Source of the DNA: Bacteroidales bacterium
GTDB taxonomy: Bacteria > Bacteroidota > Bacteroidia > Bacteroidales > WCHB1-69
Length of the DNA stretch: 44,766 nucleotides
Assembly (NCBI GenBank): GCA_017651425.1
Contig: JAGCCZ010000041.1
Location: 1 to 44,766, forward strand
Reading direction: 5' to 3'
Numbering within the stretch: the first letter of the stretch is position 1; each line of letters starts with the position of its first letter. Position numbers and translations under genes: made by a program. The notes below the pieces were generated by a model. The model was not told the origin of the DNA. It saw only the letters and a program-made list of their open reading frames with translations, and did no database searches. Below, in pieces: positions 22,559-29,745 of this stretch.

Positions 22559-23902
22559 ATGAACAGTAAGACATCTTTTTCCATAGGTGCTGTGAACATC
22601 GGTGGGACAAATCCCGTTGTGGTGCAGTCTATGACCAATACGGACACCAACGATGTGGCGGCTTCTGTGGCACAGGCCATGCGCATGGTCGCGGCGGGTG
22701 CGCAGATGGTGCGGCTCACGGTTCCCTCGCTTCAGGAGGTGCCAGCCATGCAGGCCATTCGCGACCGGCTTCGGGAAGATGGCATCATGGCACCGTTGGT
22801 GGCCGACGTCCACTTCAATCCCAAGGTGGCCGAGGCCATGGCATCCATTGTGGAGAAGGTGCGCATCAACCCCGGCAATTATGTTGATAAGCGCAGTTTC
22901 CGCCAACTCGACCTGTCGGATGCCGAGTATAATGCCGCTGTGGAGCGGATGGGGCAGCGTGCCGAGCCGCTCTTCGGGATCTGCAAGGAACACGGCACTG
23001 CGTTGAGGTTGGGCATCAACCACGGATCGCTTTGCGACCGCATCGTGAGCCGCTATGGCAATACCCCGCTTGCCATGGTGCAGTCGGCCCTCGAATGGGT
23101 GGACATCTGTGAGCACTATGACTTCCATAAAGTTGTGATTTCCATGAAGTCTTCCAATGTCCACACTATGATGGAATCCACCTTGCTGTTGCATCAAAAG
23201 ATGGAAGAGCGCGGATGCACCTATCCGTTGCACCTTGGCGTCACTGAGGCGGGCAACGGAATAGAGGGACGGGTCAAGTCGGCTGCCGGCATCGGCGCTT
23301 TGTTGCTGATGGGTGTGGGCGACACCATCCGCGTCTCCTTGACAGAAGCGCCGGAGAATGAGACGCCTTTTGCCCATAAACTGGTGCGAGCCGTACAGCA
23401 GTTGTCGCCAGAGGACTGCATCATTCATGATCATGTTTTGGAATGTACCTCCGAGGAAGAGGATTACGAAACATGGATGGCCCAGTGCGCGGCATTGACA
23501 GGCTATGCCTGTTACAATCATGCAATTAAGGATGTGAGATTGGCCAATCCCCATTTCGGGACGGCATGTTGTGCGGAGCTGGAGGCGACCATCCTTCAAG
23601 CCTGTCGCATCAAGATGAGCAAAACCGAGTTCATCGCCTGCCCCTCTTGCGGGCGCACGCAATATGACATTCAGTCGGTACTTGCCAAGGTCAAGGAGCG
23701 TTTCTCGGACTATCCCGGCTTGAAAATCGGGGTCATGGGTTGTATCGTGAATGGCCCGGGCGAGATGGCCGATGCCGACTTTGGCATTGTGGGCGCCTCT
23801 CACGGCTCGGTGTGTGTGTATGAAGGCAAAAAACGTATCACGGAAGCCGTTTCCGTGGAAGAAGCGATGCGACTTCTTGAAAACTTGTTGAAAACAAAAT
23901 GA
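22559..23902 (+). CDS. ispG: 4-hydroxy-3-methylbut-2-enyl diphosphate synthase, short-insert form
   Basis: 447 residues; the GcpE/IspG enzyme of the MEP isoprenoid pathway, converting MEcPP to HMBPP. The TIM-barrel half has VQSMTNTDTNDV, LVADVHFNP, RINPGNYV, LRLGINHGSL, HLGVTEAGNG and GVGDTIRVSL. The [4Fe-4S] half has C361 and C364 (CPSCGRTQ), C395 and E402 (GCIVNGPGE). Bacteroidetes and plant enzymes usually carry a large extra domain between the halves and reach about 600 residues. Here only about 80 residues (275-355, including ECTSEEEDYETWMAQCAALTGY) lie there, so the insert is much reduced. All catalytic ligands remain, so it should be active. It is the last gene of the plus-strand run. 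Confidence 0.9.
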   Translation: MNSKTSFSIGAVNIGGTNPVVVQSMTNTDTNDVAASVAQAMRMVAAGAQMVRLTVPSLQEVPAMQAIRDRLREDGIMAPLVADVHFNPKVAEAMASIVEKVRINPGNYVDKRSFRQLDLSDAEYNAAVERMGQRAEPLFGICKEHGTALRLGINHGSLCDRIVSRYGNTPLAMVQSALEWVDICEHYDFHKVVISMKSSNVHTMMESTLLLHQKMEERGCTYPLHLGVTEAGNGIEGRVKSAAGIGALLLMGVGDTIRVSLTEAPENETPFAHKLVRAVQQLSPEDCIIHDHVLECTSEEEDYETWMAQCAALTGYACYNHAIKDVRLANPHFGTACCAELEATILQACRIKMSKTEFIACPSCGRTQYDIQSVLAKVKERFSDYPGLKIGVMGCIVNGPGEMADADFGIVGASHGSVCVYEGKKRITEAVSVEEAMRLLENLLKTK

Positions 23903-23903
23903 T

Positions 23904-24172
23904 TATAGTGTTTGGTCGGTGGCGTTTCCAGATGCCATGATGGCAGATGCCAAAGAGGGTTTCCCAAGTACAAGACTTATAATGTAGAGAACATCGCTGT
24001 CCCTGTGATGGCTGTCATCGTGCCCGACACCTTGTGGAACGGGATGCACGGGTGGTGGACTGGCGGGTAGGGCACGATGATGTGCATGGGGATGAAAGCC
24101 TTCGGTGTGGAGACAATCCTTGCAGGGGTGTTGGTTTTGATGACTGGCCGAAATTTGGACTGGATTTGCTGA
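23904..24172 (+). pseudogene. Decayed gene fragment, family not recognised
   Basis: Two frames carry protein-like text. Frame from 23904: YSVWSVAFPDAMMADAKEG. After a shift near 23957-23962: FPKYKTYNVENIAVPVMAV, then IVPDTLWNGMHGWWTGG, a TAG at 24068-24070, then MKAFGVETILAGVLVLMTG and a stop at 24170-24172. The hydrophobic, ordered composition suggests the tail of a membrane protein with one frameshift and one nonsense codon. It could also be chance. The rest of the 440-bp gap 23903-24342 (24173-24313) is AT-rich with nothing evident. Confidence 0.35.
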
Positions 24173-24313
24173 AAGAATAACTGTTTTCTCCGCCTTTAAC
24201 CTTCTTGTTGCAAAACCGGTTTTGGGGATTTTGGTTTTATAGCATTGATTTAATGTGTGATACAATGCTAATATAAAAATGAAACATGATGTTTTTTCAA
24301 TCGAAAAAAAGTG

Positions 24314-24321
24314 TATTTTTG
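24314..24321 (+). promoter_or_regulatory. -7 box for tRNA-Ala
   Basis: TATTTTTG matches TAnnTTTG, 21 bp before the tRNA 5' end. A T-run at 24292-24297 stands where a -33 TTTG would be. Confidence 0.45.
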
Positions 24322-24342
24322 CGACCTCAAAACACGACGGAT

Positions 24343-24416
24343 GGGGCGTTAGCTCAGTTGGCTAGAGCGTCTGACTGGCAGTCAGGAGGTCGTGAGTTCG
24401 ATTCTCATACGCTCCA
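24343..24416 (+). tRNA. tRNA-Ala (anticodon GGC)
   Basis: A full cloverleaf. Acceptor GGGGCGT pairs with ACGCTCC and includes the G3-U70 wobble that marks alanine tRNAs. The D arm is GCTC/GAGC. The anticodon arm is TCTGA-CTGGCAG-TCAGG with anticodon GGC. The T arm is GTGAG-TTCGATT-CTCAT. The discriminator base is A and CCA is not encoded. A terminator follows. Confidence 0.95.
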
Positions 24417-24426
24417 CATCAAACAG

Positions 24427-24460
24427 GCACTTGCGAAGCAGTTTGCAAGTGCTTTTTTTT
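24427..24460 (+). terminator. Intrinsic terminator after tRNA-Ala
   Basis: GCACTTGC (24427-24434), a 10-nt loop and GCAAGTGC (24445-24452) form an 8-bp perfect stem followed by T8. Confidence 0.88.
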
Positions 24461-24465
24461 GTCCA

Positions 24466-25524
24466 TCACCCTCTCTTATAGTCTCCCCTGTCCACCACCA
24501 TCTTGTATCCCACCGACTCGATGCGGGTCTCGAGGCAGCTGCGGCAGTGGCTGATGTCATCGCCGAGGCATATCTTGCCGTCGTAGATGCTGTATTTTGG
24601 GCGGTTTTCGGTAGGGGAGAGGTTGGGCATCACCACGTTGGCGCCGGCTTGGATGCCTAATTCGCGCCCGAAGGCGTTGAGTGTGCCGAGGGCGGTGGTG
24701 GCGGGCAACAGCACACGCGGGTGCAGCAACCGGATGATGGAAAGCAGTCGCAAGGTCTGCTCCACGCTGCCGTTCGGCTCGTGGGCGAAGGGTGTGTTTT
24801 GCGCCGCGATGAAGGGTCCAATGCCGCACATCTCGGGCTTGAAGCTGCGGATGAACTGCAGGTCCTTGAGCAGCGTCCTGTGGGTTTGTCCCGGTGAACC
24901 GACCATGAATCCCGCGCCCACCTGGTAGCCGATGTCGCGCAGGTCGCGGAGGCATTGCATGCGGTGTTCCCAGCTCATCTCGGCGGGATGGAGGTGTGCA
25001 TAGTGGTCGGCATCGGCGGTCTCGTGGCGCAGCAGATAGCGGTTTGCGCCCGCATCGAAGAGCTTTTGGTAACTCTCGCGGCTGCGTTCGCCTATGGAGA
25101 GCGTGATGGCACAGTCGGGGAACTCCGCGCGAATGCGCCGCACCAACGGCACGATGTGCGCGTCGTCGTAATGGCCGTCCTCACCCGCCTGCAGCACGAA
25201 AGTGCGCAGTCCGCACTCATAACCCATACGGCAACAGTCGAGGATGGTGTCGTCATCGAGCCGGTATCGCTCCGTCAGGGTGTTGTCACGTCGAATGCCG
25301 CAGTAAAGGCAGTTGTTGCGGCACACGTTGCTGAACTCGATGAGGCCGCGCATGAAGACGGCGTTTCCGTAGATGCTTTGCGCCACCTCGCGGGCTTGGG
25401 CGCGCAGATGGTCTATGGCCTCGTGGTCGTCAGTGTCGAGCAAGACGGTGAGCTGTTCCAAGTCAATGTCCTGATTGTTGCGAACATCGTCTATGATGGA
25501 GCGGATGGAAGCGGTGGTGTGCAT
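24466..25524 (-). CDS. hydE: [FeFe]-hydrogenase maturase HydE
   Basis: 352 residues from the ATG at 25524; a longer frame runs through the promoter. The radical-SAM motif is C68RNNC72LYC75 in FSNVCRNNCLYCGIRRDN. The C-terminal C319-x7-C327-x2-C330 (CLGDDISHCRSC) matches the spacing of the accessory cluster cysteines known in Thermotoga HydE. Other family text: AGEDGHYDD, LSIGERSRESYQKLFDAGANRYLLRHETAD, GAGFMVGSPGQT. HydE works with HydF and HydG to build the hydrogenase H-cluster. None of these, nor a hydrogenase, is nearby. PylB or BioB-like relatives are less likely given the third cysteine set. A TACTTTTG -7 box lies 30 bp upstream. Confidence 0.88.
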   Translation of the reverse strand: MHTTASIRSIIDDVRNNQDIDLEQLTVLLDTDDHEAIDHLRAQAREVAQSIYGNAVFMRGLIEFSNVCRNNCLYCGIRRDNTLTERYRLDDDTILDCCRMGYECGLRTFVLQAGEDGHYDDAHIVPLVRRIRAEFPDCAITLSIGERSRESYQKLFDAGANRYLLRHETADADHYAHLHPAEMSWEHRMQCLRDLRDIGYQVGAGFMVGSPGQTHRTLLKDLQFIRSFKPEMCGIGPFIAAQNTPFAHEPNGSVEQTLRLLSIIRLLHPRVLLPATTALGTLNAFGRELGIQAGANVVMPNLSPTENRPKYSIYDGKICLGDDISHCRSCLETRIESVGYKMVVDRGDYKRG

Positions 25525-25554
25525 AGGTTGGATTCTGCAATGGTTTTGGGACTG

Positions 25555-25562
25555 CAAAAGTA
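25555..25562 (-). promoter_or_regulatory. hydE -7 box
   Basis: Minus-strand TACTTTTG (TAnnTTTG) lies 30 bp before the hydE ATG at 25524 and supports that start. No clear -33 element. Confidence 0.55.
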
Positions 25563-25635
25563 GCAAAAGAATAGATGTTTGGGGTGGGGGAGTGATATTT
25601 TTTTTCTGTGCCGTACTGCCGTTTGGTAAATTCAT

Positions 25636-25643
25636 TATCTTTG
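25636..25643 (+). promoter_or_regulatory. -7 box for the M16 protease gene
   Basis: TATCTTTG is an exact match, 94 bp before the ATG at 25738. The 5' leader contains an inverted pair, TGCCTG (25669-25674) and CAGGCA (25692-25697), of unknown importance. Confidence 0.5.
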
Positions 25644-25737
25644 CAGCCTAAAATAAAGCACAAGGATATGCCTGTTGACATGTTTGTTTTGCAGGCAAAT
25701 GCCAACTTGCTGTTGAATCACTTAAATTTACAATATT

Positions 25738-28647
25738 ATGTATATAAAACGTATTACAAGAATTCTGCTGGCAGCCTTCTGTCTCCTGGCTGTCAGTGCC
25801 AATGCGCAAAACTACCACAAGGAGACCTATCAGAACGATCCGATGAACGTGATCCACTACACGTTGGACAACGGACTTCAGGTTTTCATGTCCGTGAACA
25901 AGGACGAACCGCGTATCCAGACCTACATTGCGGTGCGTGTGGGCAGCAAGAACGACCCTGCCGAATCCACGGGCCTTTCCCACTATCTCGAACATTTGAT
26001 GTTCAAGGGCACCAACCACTTCGGCACCCTCGACTGGCCGAAGGAGCAGGAACAGCTCAAGAGAATCGAGGCGCTGTACGAGGTCTATAACCATACCACA
26101 GACCCCGCCCAGCGCAAGGCCATCTACCATCAGATCGACTCTGTGTCGTACGAGGCGTCCAAATACGCCATTCCGAACGAGTACGACAAGATGATGTCGA
26201 TGATCGGGGCACAAGGCACCAACGCCTTCACTTCCAACGATATGACGGTCTATCAGGAGGATATCCCCAGCAACGAGCTGGAACGCTGGCTGATAATCGA
26301 GAGCGAACGCTTCGCCAACCCAGTCTTCCGTCTTTTCCACACCGAGTTGGAAGCCGTGTATGAGGAGAAGAACATGAATATGGCCAATGACAGCCGTACC
26401 GCCTACGAGAAGCTGCACGAGGCCCTCTTCCCGAACCATCCGTATGGCACGCAGACCACCATCGGTACCATCGAGCACCTCAAGAACCCGTCTCTGACCA
26501 ATATCAACAAGCACTTCTACACCTATTATGTGCCGAACAACTACTGTATCGCCATGTCGGGCGACTTTGACCCTGATCAGGCCATCAAATTAATAGATAA
26601 GTATTTCGGTAAGATCCAGCCGCGCTATATTCCAGACTTTACCTATGTAAAGGAGAAACCTATTCGCGAGGTGAAGGTGGTGGATGTGTATGGTTTGGAG
26701 GCCGAGAACGTGCAAATCGGCTTCCGTATTGATGCTGGCACCGGCTCCCGCGACGTTCTCCTCGCCGAAATGGTGGATGCCGTGCTGATGAACGGTTCCT
26801 GCGGTATCATGGACGAGAACATCAACCAGAAGCAGCTCGCCCAGTATGCCGCCTCCGGTGTGAGCGACATGAACGACTATGCCTATTTCCGTCTTCTCGG
26901 CATGCCTAAGCAGGGCCAGACGTTGGAACAGCTGAAAGACCTCCTGCTGGAACAGATCGAGATTCTGAAATCCGGCAACTGGGATGCCGACCTGCTCACC
27001 GCCGCCATCAACAACCGTAAGCTCAGCGACATGACCTCCTTGGAGAGCAACGTGAACCGCGCCATGAAGATGGCTTTCGCTTACCTTGCGCACCAGAGCT
27101 GGCAGGATGTGGTCAACGAGACCGAGAACATGAGCTATGTGACCAAAGAGGATGTGGTGGATTTCGCAAACCGTGTTTTCAAGAAAAACAACTATGTGGT
27201 GGTCTATAAACGCCAAGGCGAACAGCGCAACGTGCAGAAAGTTGACAAACCCGAAATCACCCCCGTGGTCATGAACCGCGACGTGGAGAGCACGTTCCTG
27301 ACGGAGGTCAAGAACATGAAGGTGAACCCCATCGAGCCCGTCTTCGTCGATTTCAACAAGGACATGCAGAAGGGCAAGGCCAACGGCAACGAGATTCTCT
27401 ATGTGAAGAACACCGACAACGGCCGCTTCCAGCTGGTCTATCGTTACAACTATGGCCGATTCTATGACAAGAACGCCGGTATCACCAACAACTTCCTCGA
27501 CCAGTTAGAGAGCGAGAACCGCTCCCTCAGCCAGATCAACCGCCAGATGTACGACCTCGCTTGCTCCTATTCCATCGGTTTCGGCGACAAATATGCCACC
27601 GTCCGCATTTCCGGTCTGAGCGAGAACATGGAGAAGGCCATGGCCATCGTGGAGGACATCCTCAACCACCCGAAGATCTCCGAGGAGTCCGTCAAGAATT
27701 CCATCGCCGACGTGCTGAAGAGCCGTAACGATGCCAAGTCCCGCCAGAACAGCATTTTCCAGAACATGCTGCGCTATGTCTCCTACGGCAAAGACAACGT
27801 GCGCAAGTATTTCGTCACCAACGAAGAGGTGCAGAAAATCAAAGCCCAGGATGTCGTCGACCAGATCAAGACCATGACCTCCCAGCCGCAGCGCATCCTC
27901 TACTACGGCGACCTGAGCCTCAACGACTTGCAGAAGGTCATCACCGACAAGCACAGCGTGCATCCGGCCAAGAAACCCGCGAAGATGGGTCCCGACTACG
28001 ACCGTATCGCCACGAAGGAGAACGCTGTCTATTTCGCCCACTACGACGCCAAACAGTCCCTGTGCCGTCAGCTGAGCACCTCCGTCCCCGCCAACTGGGG
28101 GTTGAGCCCGCAAATCGAGATGTACAACGAGTACTTCGGCGGCAGCATGAACTCCATCGTCTTCCAGGAAATCCGCGAGAAACGTTCTTTGGCCTACTCT
28201 GCAGCGGCTTACTATGTGGAGCCCAGCGAGAAAGGCAAGTGCAACTACAACATGACCCACATCGGCACGCAGAACGACAAGCTGATTGATGCCATGGAAG
28301 CCTTCACCGACCTGTTGGACAACATGCCGGTGTCGGAGTTGAACTTCGACTTGGCCAAGACCTCCCTCATCTCGCAATACCGCACCAACCGCACCCGCAA
28401 GATGAGCATCATCAACTACTACCTGACCTGCGAGGAGATGGGCCTGAAGACCCCGCTCGACAGAACCAGCTACAACCTCATCCAGAAGATGACCATGAAC
28501 GATGTGGTGAACTTCAACAAGAGCTACATCAAGGGTCAGAAGCGCGTGGTGGTCGTCCTCGGCAACGAGAACGAGGTGGACCTGAAGGGTCTGGAAAAAT
28601 ACGGCCACGTCAAGAAACTCTCCTTGGAGGAGATTTTCGGATACTAA
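25738..28647 (+). CDS. Secreted M16 zinc metalloprotease (two-domain)
   Basis: 969 residues with signal peptide MYIKRITRILLAAFCLLAVSANAQ. The active N-terminal half has the inverted zinc motif H82YLEH86 in GLSHYLEHLMFKGT, with the distal Glu in ELEAVYEEKNM (about 204-211). An inserted segment (about 100-150) separates them. The C-terminal half repeats the M16 fold without zinc ligands but keeps the REKRSLAYSAAAYYVE arginine-tyrosine element that binds substrate. It is probably a periplasmic peptidase that degrades short peptides. It is transcribed alone: it has its own -7 box and a strong terminator. A second, inactive M16 protein is encoded at 31827-33110. Confidence 0.9.
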   Translation: MYIKRITRILLAAFCLLAVSANAQNYHKETYQNDPMNVIHYTLDNGLQVFMSVNKDEPRIQTYIAVRVGSKNDPAESTGLSHYLEHLMFKGTNHFGTLDWPKEQEQLKRIEALYEVYNHTTDPAQRKAIYHQIDSVSYEASKYAIPNEYDKMMSMIGAQGTNAFTSNDMTVYQEDIPSNELERWLIIESERFANPVFRLFHTELEAVYEEKNMNMANDSRTAYEKLHEALFPNHPYGTQTTIGTIEHLKNPSLTNINKHFYTYYVPNNYCIAMSGDFDPDQAIKLIDKYFGKIQPRYIPDFTYVKEKPIREVKVVDVYGLEAENVQIGFRIDAGTGSRDVLLAEMVDAVLMNGSCGIMDENINQKQLAQYAASGVSDMNDYAYFRLLGMPKQGQTLEQLKDLLLEQIEILKSGNWDADLLTAAINNRKLSDMTSLESNVNRAMKMAFAYLAHQSWQDVVNETENMSYVTKEDVVDFANRVFKKNNYVVVYKRQGEQRNVQKVDKPEITPVVMNRDVESTFLTEVKNMKVNPIEPVFVDFNKDMQKGKANGNEILYVKNTDNGRFQLVYRYNYGRFYDKNAGITNNFLDQLESENRSLSQINRQMYDLACSYSIGFGDKYATVRISGLSENMEKAMAIVEDILNHPKISEESVKNSIADVLKSRNDAKSRQNSIFQNMLRYVSYGKDNVRKYFVTNEEVQKIKAQDVVDQIKTMTSQPQRILYYGDLSLNDLQKVITDKHSVHPAKKPAKMGPDYDRIATKENAVYFAHYDAKQSLCRQLSTSVPANWGLSPQIEMYNEYFGGSMNSIVFQEIREKRSLAYSAAAYYVEPSEKGKCNYNMTHIGTQNDKLIDAMEAFTDLLDNMPVSELNFDLAKTSLISQYRTNRTRKMSIINYYLTCEEMGLKTPLDRTSYNLIQKMTMNDVVNFNKSYIKGQKRVVVVLGNENEVDLKGLEKYGHVKKLSLEEIFGY

Positions 28648-28669
28648 TAATCAGGTTGTTAAAATTTAA

Positions 28670-28706
28670 GGAGTTAAGAGGCGGATACCTCTTGACTCCT
28701 TTTTTT
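28670..28706 (+). terminator. Intrinsic terminator after the M16 gene
   Basis: GGAGTTAAGAGG (28670-28681) pairs with CCTCTTGACTCC (28688-28699), 12 bp with one G-U, 6-nt loop, then T7. Confidence 0.88.
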
Positions 28707-28742
28707 ATGCATAGCTCTTGTCAATTGTTCGGGGATGAGGTG

Positions 28743-29642
28743 TCAGGCCGTTTTTCGGTTGCTGTAAAGTGCAATGATGAAGACGGCGCTGAATATCAGT
28801 AGGATTCCGAATGCGAGACGTACGGTGAAAACCTCGCCAAACATGAATATTCCGATGAGCACGGCCGTAAGCGGTTCGAGTGCCCCGATGATGGCGGTTG
28901 GGGTGGAGCCGATATATTTTGCCGCATAGACCATCATCACCAAGGCCAGAATGGCGGGGACGACAGCCAGCCACCCCACATAGAACCAACTGGTGGCATG
29001 GGCAGGCATCTGTACGCCATGTCCGGTGCAAAACGATAGGATTAGATTGCCCAAAGTGCAGTATATGAGTACATAAAAATTGATTTTGAAGGACGACATC
29101 GCCAGTTGGGAGCGGTTCATGACGATGATGTACAAGGCGTATGTGAGCGCCGAAATCAGCACCAACACCACACCGGCAGCCGAAAGCCGGCCACCGTCCG
29201 GTGTCCAATACAACAGCATGACTCCAATGAAAGACAGGATGATGGAGAGAGTCGTGGCCCAAGTCAGTTTTTCCTTGAAGAAAACGGCCATGATGGCTGC
29301 GGTGAGCACCGGATAGACGAAGAGCAGGGTGGAGGCCACGCCCACGTCCATCAGCTGGAAACTGGCATAGAGGGTGAAGGAAGAGGCCAGGAACAGCAGA
29401 CCTAACATGCTCAGGGTGGCAAACTCGGACCTGCTTACTTTGAGTTTTTCTTTGCGAAGCAGCATCACTGCCGCGATGATGACCCATGCCAGACCGAACC
29501 GCCAGAAAAGGACGTTGCTGGGTGTCATGCCCTCTTCGTACAGGCGTGCGCCCAACGGATTGGTGCCATAACAGACGGCGGCCCCAATGCCGCATAATGT
29601 TCCAAAAAGTGTTCGATTATTCTTTTGCTGAAGTGATTTCAC
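28743..29642 (-). CDS. EamA/DMT-family permease
   Basis: About 299 residues if it starts at the GTG at 29642. An ATG at 29735 is in frame, but it lies upstream of the apparent promoter (TACTTTTG at 29684-29691), and the extra residues are not membrane-like. Ten hydrophobic helices in two five-helix EamA repeats: repeat 1 GTLCGIGAAVCYGTNPLGARL ... LLYWTPDG, repeat 2 from LSAAGVVLVLISALTYALYI to ILLIFSAVFIIALYS. The helix-4 motif ASTLLFVYPVLTAAIMAVFFKEK and its partner TPTAIIGALEPLTAVLIGIFMFGE are typical. It is a metabolite exporter or importer of unknown substrate in the inner membrane. Confidence 0.82.
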   Translation of the reverse strand: MKSLQQKNNRTLFGTLCGIGAAVCYGTNPLGARLYEEGMTPSNVLFWRFGLAWVIIAAVMLLRKEKLKVSRSEFATLSMLGLLFLASSFTLYASFQLMDVGVASTLLFVYPVLTAAIMAVFFKEKLTWATTLSIILSFIGVMLLYWTPDGGRLSAAGVVLVLISALTYALYIIVMNRSQLAMSSFKINFYVLIYCTLGNLILSFCTGHGVQMPAHATSWFYVGWLAVVPAILALVMMVYAAKYIGSTPTAIIGALEPLTAVLIGIFMFGEVFTVRLAFGILLIFSAVFIIALYSNRKTA

Positions 29643-29683
29643 GGGATGGTAATAGAGATCGGATATGATGTTTTTTTGGTCGG

Positions 29684-29691
29684 CAAAAGTA
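29684..29691 (-). promoter_or_regulatory. -7 box for the DMT permease
   Basis: Minus-strand TACTTTTG, 41 bp before the GTG at 29642. It argues for the GTG start rather than the ATG at 29735. Confidence 0.5.
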
Positions 29692-29745
29692 TGTAAAAAA
29701 ACAGAATGATGCGTTCGCCAAAGTGACACGCCCAAAAGGGAAGGC

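Noticed and set aside
21515..23803. Very long open frame on the minus strand opposite thiL and ispG (and similar ones opposite bcd, the transglutaminase gene, glgB and the giant adhesin)
   Set aside because: The plus-strand genes have clear families and motifs. The opposite frames give low-complexity, family-less protein and arise from biased third codon positions.
29643..29735. Upstream ATG start for the DMT permease
   Set aside because: The TACTTTTG box lies between this ATG and the membrane domain, and the extra 31 residues are not transporter-like; the GTG at 29642 fits better.
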